A stretch of DNA of 64,000 nt from Nocardia pseudovaccinii NBRC 100343. GTDB taxonomy: Bacteria; Actinomycetota; Actinomycetes; Mycobacteriales; Mycobacteriaceae. The DNA is taken from positions 1 to 64,000 of the forward strand of contig NZ_BDBY01000168.1 in assembly GCF_001613225.1 (NCBI RefSeq), given 5' to 3'. The notes under the pieces are model-generated. The model made no database searches. It saw only the letters and a list, made by a program, of their open reading frames with translations, and had not been told where the DNA came from. The stretch's first letter is position 1. Each line of letters opens with the position of its first letter. A program made the translations under genes and the position numbers. Shown piece after piece: positions 50,944-58,870 of the stretch.

Positions 50944-52794
50944 ATGCAGGTAGCAGCGGTGCTTGCGCGTGGGTCCGAGGGCGGCGGCGCGGCACTCGAC
51001 CAGGTCGCGGTGCTGACCGGCACCGCGATCGCCATCGCGGCCGTGCTGATCGTGGTCGGTTATCTGCACCGCGCCCGCCACATCACGTGGCTGCGAACCG
51101 CCGCCGATCGACTCGGCGGGGTGATCAACCGGCCGGGCTGGGTCGCGCTGCCGCTCGCCCTGTTCATCGCCACCATTCTCACCGCGCTGTTCGGCTTCAT
51201 CTGGGATGTGAGCCTGCATATCGGGAAGGGCCGCGACGAGGGCCCGCTGGCGAACCCGGCGCACTACTTCATCATGATCGGCCTGTTCTTCCTGTTCATG
51301 GCCGGAATGCTGGCCATCATCCTGCCGCTGGACGAAAAACCCGGTCCGGCCGCGATTCGGATCACGCGCGACTGGTACGCCCCGGTCGGGGGCGTGCTGA
51401 TGGCGGGTGCCGGGCTGTACGCCCTTATCGGCTTCCCACTCGACGACATCTGGCACCGACTGTTCGGCCAGGACGTCACCCTGTGGGGTCCGACGCATCT
51501 GATGCTGATCGGCGGCGCCGGTCTTTCGCTGGTCGCGGTGCTGCTGCTGGAATTCGAAGGCCGCCTGGACCGCCCCGATCCGGATCGCACCGACGGTCCG
51601 CTGCTGTGGCTGGTCCGCACCTTCGCCTTCGGTGGTCTGCTGATCGGCCTGTCGGTGTATCAGGTCGAATTCGATTTCGGGGTCGAACAGTTTCGCCTCG
51701 TCTTCCAGCCGATGCTGATCGCGGCCGCGAGTACGATCGCGCTGATTTCGGCGCGCTACACGCTCGGCCGCGGTGGTGCGTTGGCCGCGGTAGTGTTCGC
51801 GATCTTCGTGCGCACCGTCTTGGCGGTCCTGGTCGGTCCGCTGCTCGCCGCGCCACACAATGTATTTCCGCTGTATCTCGGTATCGCGCTGATCGTGGAA
51901 CTGATGGCGCTGCTGCCCATGTCCAGGCCCGTATGGTGGGGTGCGCTGACCGGACTGGTCGCGGCCACTCTCGGGCTCTGGCTCGAATCACTGTGGGTGG
52001 CAGGGATGTTCGTGGATTCCTGGCCGACCGGTATGTGGGTGGAGCTGTTGGTCATGGCGGTGCCGGTGGGTGTCGCGGGCGGTGCGGTCGGCGTGCTGCT
52101 CGGCATGGTACTGCGGGGCGAAGAGCTCCCGCGTGTGGCGATACGCCGCGGCATCGTGATCGCGGCGGTGCTGATCACCGCCGCCGCCACCGCGAATGGC
52201 TTACGCGTCGATGTTCCCGAAAATGCCTCCGCGACAGTCCAGTTGCGTGATGCGGTAGCACCGGTGGGCGGCGGCCGGATGGTCGACGCCGATATCACAC
52301 TGGCACCGAAGGATTTGGTTGGCGCTGATCCCGAGTGGGTGCAGATCCTGGCCTGGCAAGGCGGCACCGGTTCCTCGAACCCCGGTCGCGGACTGGTGAT
52401 CGATCAGCTGCGCCGGGTCGGCGAGGGCCACTATGTGAGCACGAAACCTGTTCCGGCATATGGCAATTGGAAGACTATCCTGCGACTGCATGACGGCCGG
52501 ATGCTCACCGCGCTACTCGTCTACATGCCTGGTGACCCCGGCATCGACGCCGCCGAAGTTCCGGCACTGGACCAGTTCACGCGCCCCTTCGTCCCCGAAA
52601 TCACTGTGCTCCAACGTGAACGCTCATTCGACCGACCCTCCTGGCTGATCGATGCGGCGTCGGTGGTGGTACTCATCTGCTCCCTGGTTCTCATCTGGTC
52701 GCTGTCCTGGGGTGCGGCTCGAATCAACCTCGCCTATCGAAGCGACCTGCGCGCGGAATCCGCGCCCCTTAAAACCCAGGCCAACCCGAGCTAG
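50944..52794 (+). CDS. Polytopic membrane protein of unknown function with extracytoplasmic C-terminal domain
   Basis: A 616-residue protein I cannot assign to a named family. About ten to twelve helices occupy residues 15-420 (VAVLTGTAIAIAAVLIVVGYLHRARH is the first). The blocks FIWDVSLHIGKGRDEGPLANPAHYFIMIG and IWHRLFGQDVTLWGPTHLMLIGG have conserved-looking His and Asp that could bind metal or haem. A soluble domain of about 150 residues (VDADITLAPKDLVGADPEWVQILAWQGG onward) precedes a last helix. The ATG at 50944 was chosen; GTG at 50941 is equivalent. It is divergent from the CtpI-like ATPase. Confidence 0.7.
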   Translation: MQVAAVLARGSEGGGAALDQVAVLTGTAIAIAAVLIVVGYLHRARHITWLRTAADRLGGVINRPGWVALPLALFIATILTALFGFIWDVSLHIGKGRDEGPLANPAHYFIMIGLFFLFMAGMLAIILPLDEKPGPAAIRITRDWYAPVGGVLMAGAGLYALIGFPLDDIWHRLFGQDVTLWGPTHLMLIGGAGLSLVAVLLLEFEGRLDRPDPDRTDGPLLWLVRTFAFGGLLIGLSVYQVEFDFGVEQFRLVFQPMLIAAASTIALISARYTLGRGGALAAVVFAIFVRTVLAVLVGPLLAAPHNVFPLYLGIALIVELMALLPMSRPVWWGALTGLVAATLGLWLESLWVAGMFVDSWPTGMWVELLVMAVPVGVAGGAVGVLLGMVLRGEELPRVAIRRGIVIAAVLITAAATANGLRVDVPENASATVQLRDAVAPVGGGRMVDADITLAPKDLVGADPEWVQILAWQGGTGSSNPGRGLVIDQLRRVGEGHYVSTKPVPAYGNWKTILRLHDGRMLTALLVYMPGDPGIDAAEVPALDQFTRPFVPEITVLQRERSFDRPSWLIDAASVVVLICSLVLIWSLSWGAARINLAYRSDLRAESAPLKTQANPS

Positions 52795-52803
52795 CCTCGA
52801 GTC

Positions 52804-53079
52804 ATGTGCCGAAATATCACTGCCCTGCGTGGGCTGGAGCCCGCCGCCACCCCGGAAGAAGTGCATGCCGCGGCATTGCAGTACGTCCGCAAGGTCGGCG
52901 GGCTGTCCAGCATTTCCGCGGCTACGCGCCCTGCGGTCGACGCCGCCGTCGCCGATATCGCGGCCGCGACCATGCGGCTGCTCGAACAATTGCCCGAGCG
53001 GAAGGTTCCGCCCAAGAACGTGCCGCCGCTGCGGCGGCCCGAGGTGCAGGCGCGCATCCACGCGCATTCGCACGATTGA
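52804..53079 (+). CDS. DUF2277 family protein
   Basis: A 91-residue protein matching DUF2277: MCRNITALRGLEPAATPEEVHAAALQYVRKVGG at the start and PPLRRPEVQARIHAH at the end. The N-terminal MCRNI is nearly invariant in the family. The function is unknown; members are common in high-GC actinobacteria. It starts 9 bp after the membrane-protein stop. Confidence 0.88.
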   Translation: MCRNITALRGLEPAATPEEVHAAALQYVRKVGGLSSISAATRPAVDAAVADIAAATMRLLEQLPERKVPPKNVPPLRRPEVQARIHAHSHD

Positions 53080-53151
53080 CGCTGCTCTGAGCAGATCTGC
53101 TGTGGGCAGCGTGGCGAGATTTTTGCGGTAGGCGCGCGGCACGGTGGAGTC

Positions 53152-53757
53152 ATGGCTCACGATGACAAGACACCGTTGTTCAGTTGGCGCGCCAGGGAGC
53201 AGCTGCTCAGCAGGCGGATTCTGGTGCTGGACGGACCGCTCGACGACGATAACGGGACGCTGCTGATGACGCAGCTGCTCACCTTGGCCGCCGAGGACGC
53301 CGATGCGGGGATCTCATTGTGGATCCATTCCCCGGGTGGTTCGGTTCCGGCGATGCTCGCCATTCGCGATGTGATGCGGCTGGTGCCCTGCGAGGTCTCC
53401 ACCCTGGCGCTCGGATTGGCTTGCAGCGCAGGACAATTCCTTTTGTCCGCTGGTACGCCGGGTCGGCGGTTCGCCCTGCCGCACGCCAGGGTGCTGATGC
53501 ATCAGGGCTCGGCCGGAATCGGCGGCAGTGCCGTCGACGTCGAGGTGCAGGCCGATGACCTGCGCTACACCGTGGAGACGGTGCTCGGCATTATCGCGGG
53601 GGATACCGGCCAGCCGTACGACCGCATCTACGAGGATTCGCTGCACGACCGCTGGTTCAGCGCGACGCAGGCCAAGGAGTACGGCTTCATCGACCACATT
53701 GTCGGCTCGTTCGGGGAAATCGTGCCCCAGCGCCAGCGGATCGGAATTTCGGCATGA
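53152..53757 (+). CDS. ClpP-family serine protease, catalytically intact paralogue
   Basis: A 201-residue ClpP-like peptidase. The triad is Ser92 in GLACSAGQFLL, His117 in VLMHQGSAG and an Asp in IYEDSLHDRWFSA, in the usual spacing. IHSPGGSVPAM is the oxyanion block. The sequence is divergent from housekeeping ClpP1/ClpP2 and resembles accessory actinobacterial ClpPs. GGTGGAG precedes the ATG. It overlaps the second clpP by 4 bp (ATGA), so the two subunits are made together and probably form a mixed ring. Confidence 0.88.
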   Translation: MAHDDKTPLFSWRAREQLLSRRILVLDGPLDDDNGTLLMTQLLTLAAEDADAGISLWIHSPGGSVPAMLAIRDVMRLVPCEVSTLALGLACSAGQFLLSAGTPGRRFALPHARVLMHQGSAGIGGSAVDVEVQADDLRYTVETVLGIIAGDTGQPYDRIYEDSLHDRWFSATQAKEYGFIDHIVGSFGEIVPQRQRIGISA

Positions 53758-54347
53758 CCTACACCATTCCCAATGTGATCGCCCAGCATCCGCGTGGCGG
53801 TGAGCGGATCACCGATATCTACTCGCATCTGCTCGCCGAGCGGATCGTCTACCTCGGCACCCCGATCGATTCGGGCGTCGCCAACGCGCTCATCGCCCAG
53901 CTGTTGCACCTGGAGTCGGAGAGTCCGGAGCAGGAGATCAATCTGTACATCAACTGCGAGGGCGGCGATCTGTCGGCGATGCTCGCGGTGTACGACACCA
54001 TGCAATTCATCAAGGCTCCGGTGGCGACCACCTGCGTCGGCCAGGCCATCGCGGTCGGCGCGGTACTGCTGGCCGGTGGCGAACCCGGTCGCCGCTCCTT
54101 GCTGCCGCACGCCCGGGTCGTCCTGCATCAGCCCGCCGCCCGCGGTCAGGGGGCGATTCCCGATCTGATCCTGCAGGCCGACGAGCTGGTGCGGATGCGC
54201 GCCGAAATCGAGTCGATCCTGTCGCGCCACACCGGGCAACCAGCTGAGCGGCTGCGTCACGACACCGACCGAGACCGCGTCTTCACCGCACAGGCGGCCG
54301 TCGACTACGGTCTGGTCGACAACGTGCTGGGTGCCCGCGCCGATTGA
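53754..54347 (+). CDS. ClpP-family pseudoprotease lacking the catalytic serine
   Basis: A 197-residue ClpP paralogue. The nucleophile motif reads VGQAIAVGAVLLAGG, so Ala100 replaces the catalytic Ser of VGQAASMGA. His125 (VVLHQPA) and the Asp in RHDTDRDRVF are kept. The oxyanion block is also altered (INCEGGDLSAM instead of SPGGSV). The fold-defining residues and C-terminal AVDYGLVDNVL are preserved, so it is a dead subunit rather than a decaying gene. Its start overlaps the active clpP gene, and its stop abuts the convergent regulator gene with no spacer. Confidence 0.88.
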   Translation: MTYTIPNVIAQHPRGGERITDIYSHLLAERIVYLGTPIDSGVANALIAQLLHLESESPEQEINLYINCEGGDLSAMLAVYDTMQFIKAPVATTCVGQAIAVGAVLLAGGEPGRRSLLPHARVVLHQPAARGQGAIPDLILQADELVRMRAEIESILSRHTGQPAERLRHDTDRDRVFTAQAAVDYGLVDNVLGARAD

Positions 54348-54710
54348 TCAGGCGGCGAGTGCCATGAGGGTGGGTCCAGCACCCGCCCGCGGCGCGGCCT
54401 GCCGGGCGAAGGTGAGCTGACGATGAGTGCGCAATTCGTCGGCCACCTGCTCGGTGAGACCGAACAGGGTGGTGCCGAGCGCACCGGCCAGCGCCGCGAT
54501 CATCTCGCTCGACGGTTCCTTGCGGCCCCGCTCGACCTCGGACAGGTACTGCGGCGAAATGCCCGCGCGACCGGCGGTTTCGACGAGGGTCTCGCGTTGC
54601 CCCTGCCGCAGCGTGCGCAGCCGTTCGCCGAGTACCTCGCGCCACAGCGGTTCCTCGGTGTGCCGAGGTCGGTCGTCGCGTCCACCTTGGATCGAGTGCA
54701 GCTCGGTCAT
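54348..54710 (-). CDS. XRE-family regulator, ClgR/PopR-like
   Basis: A 120-residue regulator. The helix-turn-helix is at about residues 30-85 (REVLGERLRTLRQGQ, AGRAGISPQYLSEVERGRKEPSSEMIAALAGALG in two blocks); YLSEVERGRKEPSSE is the hallmark of ClgR/PopR regulators of clp genes. The protein ends in LMALAA: in Streptomyces, regulators of this class are degraded by ClpP through a C-terminal Ala-Ala. It converges on the two clpP genes with abutting stops. The ATG at 54710 has no clear Shine-Dalgarno, so leaderless translation or an upstream start is possible. Confidence 0.82.
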   Translation of the reverse strand: MTELHSIQGGRDDRPRHTEEPLWREVLGERLRTLRQGQRETLVETAGRAGISPQYLSEVERGRKEPSSEMIAALAGALGTTLFGLTEQVADELRTHRQLTFARQAAPRAGAGPTLMALAA

Positions 54711-54778
54711 AGGGAGAGCGTACGACCGCGCCTGCCGATCCGGCCTGGCATTACGCTGTGGGCGGACAAACATACGAA

Positions 54779-54805
54779 GGCCCCATGTCCAACGGACACA
54801 GGGCC
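54779..54805. terminator. Hairpin terminator downstream of the small secreted protein gene
   Basis: GGCCCCATGTCC at 54779-54790 pairs with GGACACAGGGCC at 54794-54805 around a 3-nt loop, with a 2-bp internal mismatch, followed by TTT on the plus strand. It lies 19 bp after the minus-strand gene ending at 54824. Confidence 0.6.
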
Positions 54806-54823
54806 TTTCGCGTCGAGTCGGGA

Positions 54824-55066
54824 TCAGGGCAGCGGAATCCACTGGCCGAAGAACCAGAAGCCGTGGCCCTGCGGCTGCTGATCATGCCGCTGCTGGTCCT
54901 GGCGCTGATCCCCGCGCTGCTGATCGTGGCCCTGCTGTTGCTGCTCGATACCTGGACGCTGATCCTGCCCCGGATCGGCGCTCGCAACACCCGCACCAAC
55001 GCCGAGCAGACCGACCAGCACACCGCCCGCGATCGCACCCTTCGCCAGCTTCGACTTGATCTTCAT
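54824..55066 (-). CDS. Small secreted Gln-rich protein
   Basis: An 80-residue exported protein. A signal peptide (MKIKSKLAKGAIAGGVLVGLLGVGAGVASA) is cleaved before DPGQDQ, leaving about 50 residues. The mature part is rich in Gln, Asp and His (QQQQGHDQQRGDQRQDQ) and ends in the aromatic GFWFFGQWIPLP. AGGAGG lies 8 nt before the ATG at 55066. Similar short secreted proteins with a WIPLP end occur in nocardiae; the function is unknown. An AATCTTG/CAAGATT inverted repeat lies upstream. Confidence 0.78.
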   Translation of the reverse strand: MKIKSKLAKGAIAGGVLVGLLGVGAGVASADPGQDQRPGIEQQQQGHDQQRGDQRQDQQRHDQQPQGHGFWFFGQWIPLP

Positions 55067-55133
55067 CCACGTTCCTCCTGTTGTCGGGTCTCCATCCGAG
55101 ACCGCCGACCCGTCCGATCCGGACCGACAAGAC

Positions 55134-55153
55134 AATCTTGGAATCGCAAGATT
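55134..55153. promoter_or_regulatory. Inverted repeat upstream of the small secreted protein
   Basis: AATCTTG at 55134-55140 and CAAGATT at 55147-55153 form a 7-bp inverted repeat with a 6-bp spacer, about 70-90 bp upstream of the ATG at 55066. AT content is high for the region. It may be an operator. Confidence 0.35.
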
Positions 55154-55353
55154 TGTGCACCCTAGCCCGTGGCTGTGAGTTAGCTGGGACCCATTCGCGA
55201 AGGTCGGATCCGGCGGTCGCCACCTCGCCGGACAACTCCTCGTCGCCGTACGAATTGCGAGATCGGTTGCCACACTTCGGATCTGGGTGCCGATGGTCGG
55301 GGTGATACCCGCTCGATGACCAGTGTGGCCCCGTCGGCGTTTAATCTGAGCAG

Positions 55354-56202
55354 ATGACCATCCGCAAGGTGACCGTTCTCGGAACCGGGGTATTGGGATC
55401 GCAGATCGCATTCCAGACCGCGTTCCACGGATTCGATGTCACCGCCTACGACATCAGCGACGAGGCCATCGCCGGTGCTCGCGACCGTTTCGCCAAGCTC
55501 GCGGCGACCTATCGCGTCGAAGTGCGCGGCGGTGACAGCAAGGCCGAGAAGACCGAGGCGGGCATCGTGCTGACCACCGATCTCGCCGCGGCCGTGCAGG
55601 ATGCCGACCTCGTGATCGAGGCGGTGCCGGAGGTGCTCACCGTCAAGGAGCAGACCTACCGGCAGCTGGGCGAACTCGCGCCGCCGAAGACGATCTTCGC
55701 GACCAATTCGTCCACCCTGCTGCCCAGCGATATCAAGGACTACACGGGCCGCCCCGGCAAATTCCTCGCGCTGCACTTCGCGAATCTGGTGTGGCGGTAC
55801 AACACCGCCGAGGTGATGGGCACGCCCGAGACCGATCCGCAGGTCTTTCGGGCGGTGGTTGAGTTCGCCGCCGCGATCGGCATGGAGCCGATCGAATTGC
55901 ACAAGGAGAAGGCGGGTTACGTCCTCAATTCGCTGCTCGTGCCGCTGCTCAATGCGGCCATGGCCCTCGGCGCGGGCGGATTCGCCGAACCGGAGGCGGT
56001 CGACAAGACCTGGCGGATCGGCACCGGCGCACCGGTCGGGCCATTCCAAATGCTCGACGTCATCGGCCTGACCACCCCCTACAACATCCTGGTCAACAGT
56101 GCGGAGGGGCAGGAACTCGCGGCCTGGCTCAAGACGAACTACATCGATAAGGGCAAGCTCGGCATCGCCACCGGAGAGGGTTTCTACAAGTACTCCGAAT
56201 AG
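55354..56202 (+). CDS. 3-hydroxyacyl-CoA (3-hydroxybutyryl-CoA) dehydrogenase
   Basis: A 282-residue NAD-dependent dehydrogenase. TVLGTGVLGSQIAFQTAFHG is the Rossmann motif at residues 7-26. DLVIEAVPEVLTVKEQTYRQLG and FATNSSTLLPSDI follow, and the catalytic His is in LALHFANLVWRY (usual form HFFNP). EKAGYVLNSLLVPLLNAA and GAPVGPFQMLDVIGL belong to the C-terminal domain. It should interconvert 3-hydroxyacyl-CoA and 3-oxoacyl-CoA in fatty-acid or storage-lipid metabolism. It is a stand-alone gene with a 287-bp spacer upstream that contains no other gene. Confidence 0.88.
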   Translation: MTIRKVTVLGTGVLGSQIAFQTAFHGFDVTAYDISDEAIAGARDRFAKLAATYRVEVRGGDSKAEKTEAGIVLTTDLAAAVQDADLVIEAVPEVLTVKEQTYRQLGELAPPKTIFATNSSTLLPSDIKDYTGRPGKFLALHFANLVWRYNTAEVMGTPETDPQVFRAVVEFAAAIGMEPIELHKEKAGYVLNSLLVPLLNAAMALGAGGFAEPEAVDKTWRIGTGAPVGPFQMLDVIGLTTPYNILVNSAEGQELAAWLKTNYIDKGKLGIATGEGFYKYSE

Positions 56203-56217
56203 CTCACGGCACGACAG

Positions 56218-57360
56218 CTATTCCGGCGCGGGCTCGGGTTCGGGAGATTCGTCGGGGGGTGCGGTGACGACATCGATCTGTTCGCCGAGGTAGCGGACTA
56301 CCACGGCGAGGACGGCCGCTACCGGTACCGCGAGGAAGGCGCCGACGATGCCGTAGAGGGAGCCGCCCGCGGTGATCGAGACCAGGACGACCACGGCATG
56401 CAGTTTCATGCTGCGGGCCTGCAGGACCGGTTGCAGTACATTGCCTTCCAACTGCTGGACCGCGATGATGATGCCGAGCACGATCAGCGCGGTGGTGACG
56501 CCATTGCCGACCAGTGCCACGAGCACCGCCAGCGCCCCGGCGACGAATGCGCCGACCATCGGCACGAAACCGCCCATGAAGGTGATCACCGCGAGCACGA
56601 ATGCCAGTGGGACGTGCAAGATCACCAGTCCGGCGCCGATGAACACCGCGTCGATCAGACTCACCAGCGCCTGGACGCGGATGAATCCGCCGAGGGTGGA
56701 CCAGATGCGATTGAGCACCTCCTCGAGGTGCCTGCCGCCGCGACTGCCGAGAACGGCATGCAGCCACGGCAGCAGCCGTGGACCGTCCTTGACGAAGAAG
56801 AACGCCAGCACCAGTACCAGCAATAGCGTTACCAGCGTGGAGGTCGCGGTGGTCACGCCGGTAAAGACGCCGGAGGCAATCTGTTCCGAACTGGACTTCA
56901 GCCGCTGTGTGATCGCGTCCACCGCCGCTTGCAGCTGCTCGTCGCGTATGCGCAGCGGGGGACCGTGCAGCCAATCACGCACCTTGTTGACGCCCTCGGT
57001 GGATTTGTCGGCCAGCTCCGGGGCCTGGTCCACGACCGACGGGACGATCAGTGCGATGACACCCGCGAGAACTCCGATGAATCCGAGCAGGGTGACCGTT
57101 GCCGCGGCGCCGGGCCGAAAGCCGTGCGCGGTGAGCCAGCGGGTCGGCGGCCACAGTATTGTCGCGACGATCAGTGCCAGCGCGATCGGCAGCAGTACCA
57201 CCCAGAGCGCGGCTACGACGGTGCCGAGCACCCACGCCCCCGCGGCGATCGCCACGATGCACAGCGACCATTTGGCCAGCCAGATCAGTCCGGCGCCGAT
57301 CGCGTCGCCGCGATCGCGGGTCGGTGGGCGGATCTTCTCGGTGCCGTCCTGCTCACTCAC
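56218..57360 (-). CDS. AI-2E family transporter (UPF0118/PerM-like)
   Basis: A 380-residue membrane protein with about eight helices. Residues 20-90 hold the first helices (LIWLAKWSLCIVAIAAGAWVLGTVVAALWVVLLPIALALIVATILWPPTRWL). RHLEEVLNRIWSTLGGFIRVQALVSLIDAVFIGAGLVILHVPLAFVLAVITFMGGFVPMVGAF is the AI-2E family core. Members export diverse small molecules or ions. The GTG at 57360 begins SEQDGTEKIRPP; the PAP2 gene ends 4 bp upstream, so they are probably co-transcribed. Confidence 0.85.
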   Translation of the reverse strand: MSEQDGTEKIRPPTRDRGDAIGAGLIWLAKWSLCIVAIAAGAWVLGTVVAALWVVLLPIALALIVATILWPPTRWLTAHGFRPGAAATVTLLGFIGVLAGVIALIVPSVVDQAPELADKSTEGVNKVRDWLHGPPLRIRDEQLQAAVDAITQRLKSSSEQIASGVFTGVTTATSTLVTLLLVLVLAFFFVKDGPRLLPWLHAVLGSRGGRHLEEVLNRIWSTLGGFIRVQALVSLIDAVFIGAGLVILHVPLAFVLAVITFMGGFVPMVGAFVAGALAVLVALVGNGVTTALIVLGIIIAVQQLEGNVLQPVLQARSMKLHAVVVLVSITAGGSLYGIVGAFLAVPVAAVLAVVVRYLGEQIDVVTAPPDESPEPEPAPE

Positions 57361-57364
57361 GCCG

Positions 57365-58741
57365 TCAGTCTGGCACGGTAGACGGCCGGACGGTGCCATC
57401 ATCGGCACGCTGCGCAGGACTCAGCGGGTCGACCGCTACCGAGTCGTTCGCGGCGAACCAGGTCCGGTAGAAGGTGAACGCCAGCGCGGCGAAGACACCC
57501 AGAATCGCGACGCCGAACGGGAACGGGTAGTTCGCCATCGGCAGCGCGAGGAAGCGCACGCACAGCAGCACCCCCGCGAAGGTCGCGATACCGAAGGCCA
57601 CCACTTGGGCGCGGCCGCGGTCCCAACCCCGGTCCGGATCGCGCAGGACGGATTCGACGGTCAGGCACAGTGCCGCGCCAGCGACGAGGTCGACGCCGTA
57701 GTGCGCCCCGAGGCCGAGCGTCGCGACGAGGGTGCAGACCAGCCAGAACGCGCCACCCCAGCGCAACCAGAGCGGCCCGCGCCGGGAGTGGATGAACAGC
57801 GACAGCGCCCACGCGGTATGCAGTGACGGCATGCAGTTACGCGGTGTGATGCTGTCGAAAGGCATCGAATCGACCGAGGACGGCAGTGCCGCAACGATAT
57901 TCGGCCAGACATCGGCGAGTTCGAAACCCTGCCCCTGCGGGCCGAACGCGAGCACCGGCCCGACCACCGGGAAGACCACATAGAACAGCGGACCGACCAC
58001 ACCGAGCGTCAGGAACGTGCGCACCAGGTAGTGCCGCGGCCACCTACCCGCGGTGACGCCGCGCAGTTGCCACGCCGCGACCACAATGGCCGCGACCGGC
58101 AGTTCGAAATACACCCAACGCACCACACCCAGCGGCACCGGTCCTGCCGCGTCGAGTACCTGTCCGACGAGCCACGACGGATTGCCGAGCGCGTGATCGG
58201 CCAGTTCGGCATAGGGATCCAGCACGGTCGGGCAGGCCCAAGCGGTGATGTCCAGCCAGATCTCGCCGACCTTCGTCGCCAGAATCAGCAGCGCACCGAG
58301 AGCGATTGTGCGCAGCGCGGTTTCGCGACGCGCACCGGTCCAGCGCACGGCCGCGATCACCGCCAGTGCGGTGAGCACAATGGTCGGACCGTTCCCGACC
58401 GTGAACAACCGCCCCTCGATCGCCCGAATGATCACGAAGACCACATCGATGCCGACCGCGGCCGCCAGCGCGCGCACCCGCACCTTCCAGGAGACGCCGA
58501 TCAGCGCCAGCAAAAACCCGGCCCACGGCGTGGTCGCCGACTTGGGCCGCCCGACATAATCCCAAGAAAGACTGGTCAGCGGCCCGAGCGCATTGATATG
58601 CACGGCCATCAACTGCCCCGCGATCAACACCACGACCGCGCCCGCGATACTGCCCCAGATCAACCGAGTTCGCCACGGACGCGCAGTCCCCACTTCCCCC
58701 GGGGGTGCAACCGATCTCTCCTGCGCGTCCTGAATCAACAT
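57365..58741 (-). CDS. PAP2-superfamily membrane protein (PAP2_3, inositolphosphotransferase-like)
   Basis: A 458-residue membrane protein with about twelve helices. The late motifs NCMPSLHTAWALSLFIH and GLGAHYGVDLVAGAALC are the PAP2 phosphatase/phosphotransferase signature, with catalytic His residues. The long N-terminal part with extra helices is typical of the PAP2_3 group (inositol-phosphorylceramide-synthase-like). A role in phospholipid or cell-envelope lipid remodelling is likely. It is followed 4 bp later by the AI-2E transporter gene. Confidence 0.82.
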   Translation of the reverse strand: MLIQDAQERSVAPPGEVGTARPWRTRLIWGSIAGAVVVLIAGQLMAVHINALGPLTSLSWDYVGRPKSATTPWAGFLLALIGVSWKVRVRALAAAVGIDVVFVIIRAIEGRLFTVGNGPTIVLTALAVIAAVRWTGARRETALRTIALGALLILATKVGEIWLDITAWACPTVLDPYAELADHALGNPSWLVGQVLDAAGPVPLGVVRWVYFELPVAAIVVAAWQLRGVTAGRWPRHYLVRTFLTLGVVGPLFYVVFPVVGPVLAFGPQGQGFELADVWPNIVAALPSSVDSMPFDSITPRNCMPSLHTAWALSLFIHSRRGPLWLRWGGAFWLVCTLVATLGLGAHYGVDLVAGAALCLTVESVLRDPDRGWDRGRAQVVAFGIATFAGVLLCVRFLALPMANYPFPFGVAILGVFAALAFTFYRTWFAANDSVAVDPLSPAQRADDGTVRPSTVPD

Positions 58742-58870
58742 CCCGACATCGTAAACAGGATGTGAACACCACCGTGCGCCCCGATTAACGCAACCTGTGA
58801 ACTCGCTGCGCGCGCTTGCGGACCGGTGCGTGCCGGAGCTTGCCGAAGCACCAGCCGAGGTGGCCGGATA

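Noticed and set aside
53080..53151. ClgR box (CGC-N5-GCG type) upstream of the clpP pair
   Set aside because: The nearest sequence (GCGAGATTTTTGCGG) lacks the first CGC arm with correct spacing.
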